Assembly (NCBI GenBank): GCA_934691625.1 | Contig: CAKUTA010000001.1 | Coordinates: forward strand, 1 to 64,000 | Length of the DNA stretch: 64,000 nucleotides | Source: an uncultured Bacteroidales bacterium | Lineage (GTDB): Bacteria > Bacteroidota > Bacteroidia > Bacteroidales > UBA932 | Direction: 5' to 3' | In this document: positions 1 through 7,368 of the stretch, one piece after another | How the letters are laid out: every line of letters starts with the position of its first letter | Position numbering within the stretch: position 1 is the stretch's first letter | The notes under the pieces: model-generated | Databases searched by the model: none | Told to the model about the DNA's origin: nothing | What the model saw: the letters and a program-made list of their open reading frames with translations, nothing else | Program-made: the position numbers and the translations under genes

Positions 1-88
1 ATTGAACTTTTCCACGCCAAAAGATGAGTTCTTCAAATATTTGTTGTAATGTTGCACTTGCTTTTTGACTCTGCCCCCGTCATTGTTT

Positions 89-119
89 TTTGTTATATCT
101 TTAAAAATGCCTATCTTCG
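89..119 (+). promoter_or_regulatory. Predicted promoter of the anion symporter/porin/apt group
   Basis: A -33 element TTTG (89-92), a 19-bp spacer and a -7 element TATCTTCG (112-119) match the Bacteroidota consensus TTTG-N19-20-TAnnTTTG with one mismatch. Transcription would start near 126. This places the upstream in-frame ATG at 49 outside the transcript and supports the ATG at 166 as the true start of the first gene. Confidence 0.5.
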
Positions 120-165
120 TACTTTGTTGCTGAAAAACCAGACAATAATATATTTCAAACATAAG

Positions 166-1635
166 ATGTCAACTGAAACAGTTAAACCAGCTGCGGCATT
201 TCCTGTAAAGAAACTTGTCATGCTTCTTCTTGCCATTGCCGTATTTCTTTTTTTCTGGTTCGTTCCACGGTCATTCTTCGGACTGACAGCAAACGGGACA
301 CCTCTTCTTTCTATCATTCAGCAGAGAACCGTGGCGATATTCGCCCTCGCAGCCCTCATGTGGATGTTCGAGATCCTGCCTACATGGGCTACATCCGTGA
401 CAATCATTGTGGTTCTGCTGTTCACTATATCCGACAGCTGCCCGCTCTTCCTCAGGAATACGGGGACTGATCCTGCCGATATGGGGACATTCGTCAGCTA
501 CAAGGCTCTCCTTGCCGCATTTGCGGATCCGACCATCATGCTGTTCCTCGGAGGATTCCTCCTTGCAATCGCTGCCACAAAAGTAGGTCTGGACGTGCAG
601 CTGGCAAGGGTGCTTCTCAAGCCTTTCGGCACCAAGCCGAAATTCGTGCTTCTGGGATTCCTGATGGTTATCGGTATCTTCTCCATGTTTATGAGCAATA
701 CCGCCACTGCGGCGATGATGCTTACGTTCCTCGCCCCTGTCCTCAGGACATTGCCGGCAAGCGAGCGCGGACAGGCTGGACTTGCGCTGGCTATTCCGAT
801 CGCGGCTAACCTCGGAGGTATCGGAACTCCTATCGGAACCCCTCCTAACGCGATTGCCCTCGGCTATCTGAACGAGACAATGCATCAGAATATCGGATTC
901 GGCGAGTGGATGATTATCATGGTCCCTTATGTCATCGTGATGCTTCTGTTCGCATGGTTTCTTCTCCTGAAGCTCTTCCCGTTCTCCTCGGACAAGATCG
1001 AGCTTAAGATAGAGTCCACCAGAAAGCCTGATATCAAGACATATATAGTATGGGTGACATTCGCCGTCACTATCCTCATGTGGGTGCTTGACAAATATAC
1101 GGGTGTGAATGCAAATGTCGTGGCGATGATTCCTGTCGGCGTGTTCTGCGCTACCGGAGTCATCACGAAGGAGGATCTCAAGAACGTCGAGTGGAGTGTG
1201 CTCTGGATGGTCGCTGGAGGCTTCGCCCTCGGTATAGCATTGAACAAGACTGGATTGGCTGAAAATCTTGTGCAGTCGATTCCTTTCGCCTCATTCAAGC
1301 CGCTTGTGATTCTCATTCTTTCAGGACTACTTGGCTATGCGATGTCCAACTTCATCTCGCACTCTGCGGCGGCGAGCCTTCTCGTGCCTATCCTGAGTGC
1401 AGTCGGAGTCGGAATGGGTGATATGCTCGCTCCGATCGGTGGTGTGAAGGCCCTTCTTGTCGGAGTCGCCCTTTCGACATCGGTGGCAATGCTTTTCCCT
1501 ATCAGTACACCTCCGAATGCCATTGCACATTCTACAGGCCTCATCAAGGTCAATGATATGACCAAGGTCGGCGCCATCATCGGTGCTGTCGGTCTGGTAC
1601 TTGGTTATGCGATATTGATATTCATCGGATTCTAA
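166..1635 (+). CDS. DASS/SLC13 family sodium:anion symporter
   Basis: This is an inner-membrane secondary transporter of the divalent anion:sodium symporter family, which imports dicarboxylates, tricarboxylates or sulfate with sodium. The 489-residue protein shows the family's two pseudo-symmetric halves. The first has an SNT motif near residue 176 and a TPPNAIA motif near 230; the second has SHSAAAS near 397 and STPPNAIA near 447. It is almost entirely hydrophobic. The open frame extends upstream to 49, but that extension has no family resemblance and precedes the predicted promoter, so the start is placed at 166 (MSTETV). Its stop directly abuts the ATG of a porin gene, so the pair probably moves one anionic solute across both membranes. 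The substrate cannot be read from the sequence. Confidence 0.88.
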   Translation: MSTETVKPAAAFPVKKLVMLLLAIAVFLFFWFVPRSFFGLTANGTPLLSIIQQRTVAIFALAALMWMFEILPTWATSVTIIVVLLFTISDSCPLFLRNTGTDPADMGTFVSYKALLAAFADPTIMLFLGGFLLAIAATKVGLDVQLARVLLKPFGTKPKFVLLGFLMVIGIFSMFMSNTATAAMMLTFLAPVLRTLPASERGQAGLALAIPIAANLGGIGTPIGTPPNAIALGYLNETMHQNIGFGEWMIIMVPYVIVMLLFAWFLLLKLFPFSSDKIELKIESTRKPDIKTYIVWVTFAVTILMWVLDKYTGVNANVVAMIPVGVFCATGVITKEDLKNVEWSVLWMVAGGFALGIALNKTGLAENLVQSIPFASFKPLVILILSGLLGYAMSNFISHSAAASLLVPILSAVGVGMGDMLAPIGGVKALLVGVALSTSVAMLFPISTPPNAIAHSTGLIKVNDMTKVGAIIGAVGLVLGYAILIFIGF

Positions 1636-3024
1636 ATGAAAAAGATATTTATTATACTGGCGGCCGTTGCTCTTATTGCACCGGCTGCCGTGGCTTTCGC
1701 TTCGGAGCCTGCTGCCAAGTCAGTTAAAGTGGAGAAGCAGTCTCATTTCAAGTTCTACGGATTCATACGTAATTATTTTGTATTCGATTCCCGTGACAAC
1801 AAGGCTGGCACCAAGGATCTCTTTTACTATCTTCCTAAGGACGAGAGCCTTAATGCCAAAGGAGAGGATGTCAATGCTAATCCATCTTTCCGCTTTCTCG
1901 CCATCACCTCGCGTCTTGGCGTGGATGTGAAGGATTATCAGATCGGCAAGACCAAGGTGGGCGCTAAAGTCGAGACTGACTTCTACTGTATGAACGGCAA
2001 TGTCGCTGTGCTTCGTCTCCGTCAGGCTTATGCGACATTGGCCTGGGACGGACTCGGTAATGACGGGAAACAGAGTACTTCAGTGAAAATCGGACAGGCG
2101 TGGCATCCTCTTGCCGCTGACCAGCCGTATGTCATTGATCTGGAGACAGGTACTCCGTTCAATCCGTTCAGCCGTACCCCTATGGTTATGCTGGACCACA
2201 ACTTCTCGGAGCATTTCACATTGACCGGCGGATTCATCTGGCAGATGCAGTATCTGTCCACCGGTCCTAATGGCGCTTCGGACAATTATATCAAATATGG
2301 CTGTACTCCGGAATTCTATGCTGGCGTGACATTGAAAAGCAATAGCGGCTTCCTCGGGCGTGCCGGGGTGGATGTTCTCAGCATCAAGCCTAGGTGGAGA
2401 GACGGCAGCGGCAGCAAGGTGAGCGACCGTATCACGACTGCAAACCCTTATGTATATGCGCAGTATGTAACACGTGACTTTTCCATTAATGCGAAAGTTG
2501 TATATGCCTCTGCGGGCGAGCATATCAATATGCTTTCAGGCTATGGGGTGTCCAAGATCAATGATGATGGTTCCAGGGAATATACACCGCTTCACAGCAC
2601 AGCATCATATCTCTCCGTGAAATATGGCCGTAAGCTTCAGGTGCAGGGCATGATCGGATATATGAAGAATCTTGGTACCAATGATGATAAAGGGCTTTAT
2701 AGTGACACTGAAATCGGGGCTCGCCCTGGTTATCGGGGAAAGGCTTATACGAGCTCTAACTATTTGTATCTCAGCTCGAATGGATACTCAAACCTTAACA
2801 GCCTTGTCAGAGTAACCCCGACTGTCATATATAATCTTGGCAAGCTGTCCTTCGGTCTGGAATATGACATTACAGCTGCCCAGTACGGAAAGTATCCTGT
2901 CGCCAAAGTCGATGGAAAGGACGAGGTGATGCAGGTGGTGAATTCCCATAACGGACTTGTGGATGATGGGCTTCATTGGGTTACGAATCATCGCCTTCTC
3001 GGAATGGTTAAATTTACATTCTAG
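1636..3024 (+). CDS. DcaP-like outer-membrane beta-barrel porin
   Basis: A 462-residue secreted protein with a signal peptide (residues 1 to about 22) followed by alternating hydrophobic/polar strands typical of a beta-barrel. The first strand (FKFYGFIRNYFVFDSRDN, from about residue 38) and the terminal aromatic residue (VKFTF at the C-terminus) are typical of Bacteroidota DcaP-like porins. The ATG follows the symporter's TAA with no gap, so the two are translationally linked. I infer an outer-membrane channel feeding the DASS symporter. DcaP-like porins elsewhere take up dicarboxylates, which fits, but the assignment rests on general barrel features and context. Confidence 0.75.
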   Translation: MKKIFIILAAVALIAPAAVAFASEPAAKSVKVEKQSHFKFYGFIRNYFVFDSRDNKAGTKDLFYYLPKDESLNAKGEDVNANPSFRFLAITSRLGVDVKDYQIGKTKVGAKVETDFYCMNGNVAVLRLRQAYATLAWDGLGNDGKQSTSVKIGQAWHPLAADQPYVIDLETGTPFNPFSRTPMVMLDHNFSEHFTLTGGFIWQMQYLSTGPNGASDNYIKYGCTPEFYAGVTLKSNSGFLGRAGVDVLSIKPRWRDGSGSKVSDRITTANPYVYAQYVTRDFSINAKVVYASAGEHINMLSGYGVSKINDDGSREYTPLHSTASYLSVKYGRKLQVQGMIGYMKNLGTNDDKGLYSDTEIGARPGYRGKAYTSSNYLYLSSNGYSNLNSLVRVTPTVIYNLGKLSFGLEYDITAAQYGKYPVAKVDGKDEVMQVVNSHNGLVDDGLHWVTNHRLLGMVKFTF

Positions 3025-3032
3025 GATAATAA

Positions 3033-3557
3033 ATGGACAAGGAACTTCTTATTTCGAGCATCCGGTCCATTCCTGATTTCCCGAAGGACGGGATCCTGTT
3101 CAGGGATGTGACCACGCTTTTCAAGAATGCCGCTGCATTCCGTGAGGCTGTGGATGCCACATACGAACTCTACAAGGATAAGGGCATAACGAAGGTGGCA
3201 GGTCTAGAGTCACGTGGCTTCATTCTGGGCGCGGCGCTTGCATATAGGCTTGGTGCCGGCTTCGTGACCATCCGCAAGCCTGGCAAGCTTCCGTGCGATA
3301 CCTATTCGGAGGAATATCTGAAGGAATACGGGTCTGACACCCTTGAGATACATACGGATGCATTGACATCGGACGATGTCGTGCTGCTTCACGATGACTT
3401 GCTCGCGACCGGTGGAACGGCCGTGGCTGCATTGAACCTTATACGCAGATTTTCACCGAAGGCGATTTACGCGAACTTTATAATAGAGTTGGCAGAGTGC
3501 GATGGCATGGCGGCAATGCCTGCCGATGTCGCGACGACGGCCCTGTTGAAGCTATAG
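3033..3557 (+). CDS. apt: Adenine phosphoribosyltransferase
   Basis: This cytoplasmic purine-salvage enzyme makes AMP and pyrophosphate from adenine and PRPP. The 174-residue length is standard. The N-terminus carries the APT signature IRSIPDFPKDGILFRDVTTL, and the PRPP-binding loop VLLHDDLLATGGTA lies near residues 117-130. The gene starts 8 bp after the porin stop and is followed by a hairpin terminator. The next two genes encode a DUF5020 outer-membrane protein and an NCS2 purine permease, so the three probably form a functional purine uptake and salvage group. Confidence 0.95.
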   Translation: MDKELLISSIRSIPDFPKDGILFRDVTTLFKNAAAFREAVDATYELYKDKGITKVAGLESRGFILGAALAYRLGAGFVTIRKPGKLPCDTYSEEYLKEYGSDTLEIHTDALTSDDVVLLHDDLLATGGTAVAALNLIRRFSPKAIYANFIIELAECDGMAAMPADVATTALLKL

Positions 3558-3559
3558 TG

Positions 3560-3597
3560 AAAAGTGACGGTCCGGCACATTCCGGGTGTCACTTTTT
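3560..3597 (+). terminator. Rho-independent terminator after apt
   Basis: Arms AAAAGTGAC (3560-3568) and GTCACTTTT (3588-3596) form a 9-bp stem with a T run. The hairpin starts two bases after the apt stop codon, so the porin/apt transcript ends here. Confidence 0.75.
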
Positions 3598-3602
3598 CGC
3601 TT

Positions 3603-3680
3603 TAAGAATCTGTCTTGAAATTATTGTCTGGAGGTTATTTTTACCTCAAGCAACTTTTCAATAATTTCAAAACAGATTTG
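3603..3680 (+). repeat. Family A element, internally deleted copy
   Basis: The short copy keeps both inverted ends of the roughly 165-bp family A repeat (AAGAATCTGTCTTGAAATTA at the left, TAATTTCAAAACAGATT at the right) and the TTTTACCTCAAGCAACTTTT segment. The central part is missing. It lies between the apt terminator and the DUF5020 gene and probably falls in that gene's 5' leader. Confidence 0.75.
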
Positions 3681-3723
3681 AATGCTTTTTCGGATATACA
3701 TATCAACTCATAAAAACAAACTT

Positions 3724-4506
3724 ATGTTCAAAAAAACCTTTTTTGCTGCGGTTGTAGCATTGATGGCGTTCTCGCAGATGGCGAAAGCGCAGACCAACCT
3801 TCAGGTATTTTACGACTTCGGCCGTGACCGTAAACAAGTTACCACCACCCTCGAAGGATTCTACGGGGACAAATGGGGTAACACATTCTTCTTCATTGAC
3901 TACGACTACAAGGCAAAAAAAGAAGATGGCAACAAGGCTCCGTGCGGAACTTATTTCGAGATTGCACGCTGCCTGAACTTCTGGCAGGACAGCAAGCTGT
4001 CTCCTCTCAGCATCCATGTCGAGTACAACGGCGGTGTGTATAGCAAGTACAACATAAACCATGCATTCCTCGGCGGTCTAGACTGGTTCATCCACAGCAA
4101 GGATTTCAAGAACACATTGAACCTCAAAGTGCTCGGAAAATATATCATGTATGACAAGAATGCTGATGGCTCAAGACCTCACAGCAAGGTTCCTATGCAG
4201 CTGACTGCGGTATGGGGCATGCAGGACCTGTTCAATGTCAAGGGACTCCGTTTCAGCGGATTTGCCGATTTCTGGTGGCAGAACCATCAGGTTGCCAAGA
4301 TTGACGGTGACGGTAACTTCAAGATGGACACCTGGAAGACATCCAATGTGGTATTCATCACCGAGCCTCAGGTATGGTACGCAGTCGGCCAGCATTTCGG
4401 TGTAGATAACCTCAACGTCGGCACTGAGATCGAGCTTTCTTATGACTTCGGTTCAGGCAGCGGCTTCTGGTGCCGTCCATGTCTTGGTGTGAAGTGGGTA
4501 TTCTAA
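3724..4506 (+). CDS. DUF5020 family outer-membrane protein, probable nucleobase/nucleoside channel
   Basis: A 260-residue exported protein: signal peptide with a likely cleavage after MAKAQ (about residue 22), then a small beta-barrel ending in a C-terminal phenylalanine (VKWVF). It resembles the DUF5020 family of Bacteroidota, which I recall as similar in layout to Tsx-type nucleoside channels. The start at 3724 is preferred over the in-frame ATG at 3682 because it begins the signal peptide directly. The stop is 13 bp before an NCS2 purine permease, so I infer that it lets purines through the outer membrane. The function is inferred from context. Confidence 0.65.
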   Translation: MFKKTFFAAVVALMAFSQMAKAQTNLQVFYDFGRDRKQVTTTLEGFYGDKWGNTFFFIDYDYKAKKEDGNKAPCGTYFEIARCLNFWQDSKLSPLSIHVEYNGGVYSKYNINHAFLGGLDWFIHSKDFKNTLNLKVLGKYIMYDKNADGSRPHSKVPMQLTAVWGMQDLFNVKGLRFSGFADFWWQNHQVAKIDGDGNFKMDTWKTSNVVFITEPQVWYAVGQHFGVDNLNVGTEIELSYDFGSGSGFWCRPCLGVKWVF

Positions 4507-4519
4507 TCATTGACTTGTC

Positions 4520-5827
4520 ATGAGTACATTCATCCAGAAGACTTTCGGGCTTGATCCGGCAAAGCATAGCGTGCGTACCGAGATTATCGCCGGTATCACC
4601 ACTTTCCTTACGATGGCGTATATCCTCGCCGTCAACCCTAGCATCTTCGGAGCGCTCGCTTCACAGGGGATGCCTACAAATGCGGTATTCACCGCTACTG
4701 CACTTGCGGCCATCGTGGGCTGTCTCGTGATGTCCATCTATGCGAAGAAGCCTTTCGGACTTGCTCCAGGCATGGGGCTCAATGCTTTCTTTGTCTTCAC
4801 CGTGTGCCTCGGGATGGGACATACATGGCAGATGGCACTGACCGCTATCTTCCTTGAAGGTATTATCTTCATTCTCTTGACTGTCACCAATGTGCGCAAG
4901 CTTATCGTGGATGCCATCCCGATGAACCTTAAGCGTGCGATCGGCGCCGGTATTGGCCTTTACATCGCATTTATCGGCCTCAAGTCTGCGGGCATCATTG
5001 TCAGCAGCGAGGCTACCTCAGTGACTCTAGGCTCTCTTTCTGAGAATACTGCCATTCTTGCGATTATCGGTCTTATCATAACATCTATGCTGGTGATTCT
5101 CAAGGTCCGTGGCGGTATGCTTCTCGGAATCATTGTCACTACACTTATAGGTATTCCGATGGGCGTGACACATTACAATGGCATACTTTCCACACCTCCT
5201 TCTATCGCTCCGATCTTCTGCCAGTTCGAGTGGTCTCAGATCTTTTCATGGGATATGGTGGCTATCGTGTTCACTTTCCTGTTCATTGACATGTTCGACA
5301 CTATCGGAACCGTTGTCGGCGTGTCCGTGAAGTCCGGAATGGTGGACAAGGATGGTAATGTGGATGGTATCAACAAGATTCTCATGGCTGATGCCGTGGC
5401 TACTGTGGCGGGTGCCATGTTCGGGACAAGTACCACTACCACCTACATTGAGAGCGCGTCAGGTGTTTCCGAGGGTGGCCGTACAGGTCTTACTTCATTC
5501 ACCATCGCAGTATGCTTCGCCATCGCGCTTCTCTTCTCGCCTCTGTTCCTTGCCATCCCTGGTGCAGCTACAGGTCCGGTGCTTTTCATCGTAGGTGTCA
5601 TGATGGCAGCTCCTGTGAGGGACATCGACTGGGAAGACTACTCCGAGGCTATTCCTGCTTTCGTGACAATGCTCCTCATGCCTCTTGCATACAGCATTTC
5701 TGACGGCATCATGCTCGGCATGGTTTCCTACGTTGCGCTCAACGCCCTCACAGGCAAGTTCAAGAAAATCTCTGTCATGATGTGGGTGCTCGCCATCCTC
5801 TTCGTGCTGAGGTACGTGCTTATCTAG
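4520..5827 (+). CDS. NCS2 family purine permease (AzgA-like)
   Basis: Inner-membrane nucleobase:cation symporter of 435 residues, usual for the AzgA branch that imports adenine, guanine and hypoxanthine. Supporting motifs are the N-terminal KHSVRTEIIAGITTFLTMAY, the APGMGLNAFF segment near residue 82, and the signature GTSTTTTYIESASGVSEGG near residue 303. About 12 hydrophobic segments are visible. It is probably co-transcribed with the DUF5020 gene 13 bp upstream, and apt would trap imported adenine as AMP. A family B repeat begins about 115 bp after the stop. Confidence 0.9.
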   Translation: MSTFIQKTFGLDPAKHSVRTEIIAGITTFLTMAYILAVNPSIFGALASQGMPTNAVFTATALAAIVGCLVMSIYAKKPFGLAPGMGLNAFFVFTVCLGMGHTWQMALTAIFLEGIIFILLTVTNVRKLIVDAIPMNLKRAIGAGIGLYIAFIGLKSAGIIVSSEATSVTLGSLSENTAILAIIGLIITSMLVILKVRGGMLLGIIVTTLIGIPMGVTHYNGILSTPPSIAPIFCQFEWSQIFSWDMVAIVFTFLFIDMFDTIGTVVGVSVKSGMVDKDGNVDGINKILMADAVATVAGAMFGTSTTTTYIESASGVSEGGRTGLTSFTIAVCFAIALLFSPLFLAIPGAATGPVLFIVGVMMAAPVRDIDWEDYSEAIPAFVTMLLMPLAYSISDGIMLGMVSYVALNALTGKFKKISVMMWVLAILFVLRYVLI

Positions 5828-5917
5828 CCCTTCCAGGGTTTGCGTATAGGCCGACAAGCTCGCATGTCCCGCTTATCGCTGCCGAAATCTAACCTTTCCA
5901 AGGTTTGTGTATCGGCC
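5828..5917. repeat. Pair of 25-bp imperfect direct repeats
   Basis: Positions 5828-5852 and 5893-5917 share the pattern CCYTTCCARGGTTTGYGTAT followed by NGGCC, with four differences in 25 bases, and lie 65 bp apart. Each begins with a small self-complementary core (CCYTTCCARGG). They sit between the permease stop and the family B element. No function is evident. Confidence 0.55.
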
Positions 5918-5941
5918 CGCCCAGTTTCCGCTTCCATGGCT

Positions 5942-6048
5942 GTGGAGCGTAACTGCGTGTGGCACAATGATTTAGTCGATTTGTTACTCCAGGTCTCATG
6001 GAGTAGTAAATCGGCTAAAAATTTTATATTCAATAGCTTACGCTCCAC
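5942..6048 (+). repeat. Family B 107-bp structured element, copy 1
   Basis: The outer arms GTGGAGCGTAA and TTACGCTCCAC are perfectly complementary. Inside, a 21-bp stem beginning TTTAGTCGATTT closes a 7-base loop (GGTCTCA). Its three non-Watson-Crick positions are all G-U when the + strand is read as RNA. The element lies downstream of the purine permease on the same strand. Confidence 0.85.
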
Positions 6049-6290
6049 GAACCTCGTCCGCTGAATTATATCTGCCCGTATCATATAATGTACAGGTGTC
6101 GTTCAGACAGTAAATGTTCCTGTAAAGGGTACTTTTTCAGTCCTCGCATCATTTGTTATGGTTGTGATTGATAATCTTTCCATTGAATATATTTACACAC
6201 CTTTTTGCCAATAAAACAGCCTGATTTCTGCAACTTTTTGCTCTTTTGACGTTTTAGCGGAAAGGTATCGGCATTCTGAGATCCGACGTG

Positions 6291-6358
6291 CTAATCCCAA
6301 AAATCATACTAATATTTAGGATTATAATCCTAAAAGTTATACTGATTTTTGGGATTAG
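6291..6358. repeat. Nested palindrome (cruciform-forming)
   Basis: Outer 16-bp perfect arms (CTAATCCCAAAAATCA at 6291-6306, TGATTTTTGGGATTAG at 6343-6358) enclose a perfect 20-bp palindrome, TTTAGGATTATAATCCTAAA (6315-6334). The two halves also align as direct repeats (TAATCCYAAAARTYATACT). No gene is adjacent and no T run follows, so it is not an obvious terminator. Confidence 0.75.
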
Positions 6359-6552
6359 ACTTTATTCATAGTGTGCTGTACTCTTGCACTCCTGGCATGG
6401 CATTGTATATTTATAAGTCCACTTTGATAACCTATGGTGAAATGCTATATATTCTTTACAATACTTCGGTAAATTTTACCGATAATTTTAAAATTTAACA
6501 ATCGAAGAGGCTAAGGTGAAAGCAGATTGAATAATGCATGTTTAATGTGTCT

Positions 6553-6709
6553 GGACGGCGCCACGGGGCAATTTCTAAATATCTGATAATTATATGGTAA
6601 TTTTGCGCCAAGTGTGGCTTTCAAGCTAAAAAATGGTCCCAAATCCACGCTAGGCATTTGCAATTTACTGAATACTAGCGTTATGATGTATTATGCCGTG
6701 GCGCCGTCC
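6553..6709. repeat. 157-bp element with perfect 14-bp inverted ends
   Basis: GGACGGCGCCACGG (6553-6566) is exactly inverted at 6696-6709. The interior contains further complementary stretches (AGTGTGG against CCACGCT, and a TGGTAATTTTGC segment against GCAATTTACT), so the whole can fold as one long hairpin. It resembles a MITE or a large intergenic palindrome; no clear target duplication is seen. A 26-bp sequence just upstream (6518-6543, GAAAGCAGATTGAATAATGC onward) recurs at 21334-21359 beside a family B copy. Confidence 0.6.
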
Positions 6710-6947
6710 CGCTGGCATTGAAAAGAGGTAAGCCTCCGTTCTCTAGTGCCAAGAAGGTTAATATTCTCATTAGAAGTACGGCTATCAAGACATCGGAAAA
6801 GCCTGCCATTCTCGGATGGGGTATGTACCATTCACCGTCATGCAAAAACGGAAAGGGGGAAATTGGCACAATGCATAACCGACATCATAATGTATAAATG
6901 AAGTCAAGTACAGCGATGCTGCGCACGGCGAGCATAATGCAGATGCA

Positions 6948-6985
6948 TGTCCGTGACATTGTTCAAGAATAACATGTCACGGACA
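6948..6985. repeat. 12-bp perfect inverted repeat
   Basis: TGTCCGTGACAT (6948-6959) is inverted at 6974-6985 around a 14-base loop. No T run follows on either strand. Its role is unknown. Confidence 0.5.
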
Positions 6986-7368
6986 CCAACCGCAAGGCCA
7001 CAGCACTCTACGGCACGCACTTGTTCTTGACTCCGTAGAAAGTTCCGAAGGCGTCAACATAAATCACATACGTGCAGGAAAGATGAAGGTATTCTGCAAG
7101 ATTGGCTCGGTCCTTGTGGAGCAACATTAATTAATAATCGCATACAGGATTTCCAATCTGCTGTATTCCACAATACATCGTCTTTCCAAAGCTGTTGCCT
7201 TGAGAGCCATACTTCCTGGTGCAGGTGTCGAAAATTTTTTGGCCGTATACAGGCACCTGGCGTAATACTCCGTTAGGAATGCGGCGCAAAACGCAGACAA
7301 GCACCAGATTCATATTTCTTAACAGCCTCTTAATTGCGCGAGGCTGTATTTCACGATGCCAGCAGGTG

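Larger units (their letters stand above)
6049..7368. other. Long intergenic region with no recognisable gene
   Basis: Apart from the palindromic elements listed separately, I see no supported gene in these 1.3 kb. A 62-codon minus-strand frame (6681-6869) overlaps one of the palindromes and has no family resemblance. A cysteine-rich minus-strand frame running from inside the epimerase/symporter gene to a stop at 7131 could be a gene-tail remnant, but I cannot identify it. The region is AT-rich in its first half and reads as an accumulation site for repeats or as decayed DNA. Confidence 0.5.

Noticed and set aside
271..885. 204-codon minus-strand frame opposite the anion symporter
   Set aside because: It lies fully inside a well-supported transporter gene, has low-complexity Arg/Glu/His/Ser-rich translation and no promoter; it is a shadow frame.
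6681..6869. 62-codon minus-strand frame in the gene-free region
   Set aside because: It overlaps the right arm of the 157-bp palindrome and has no signal, domain or promoter.
7322..7347. Hairpin downstream of the epimerase/symporter as a terminator
   Set aside because: The stem (CAGCCTC/GAGGCTG) is reasonable, but no T run follows on the minus strand.
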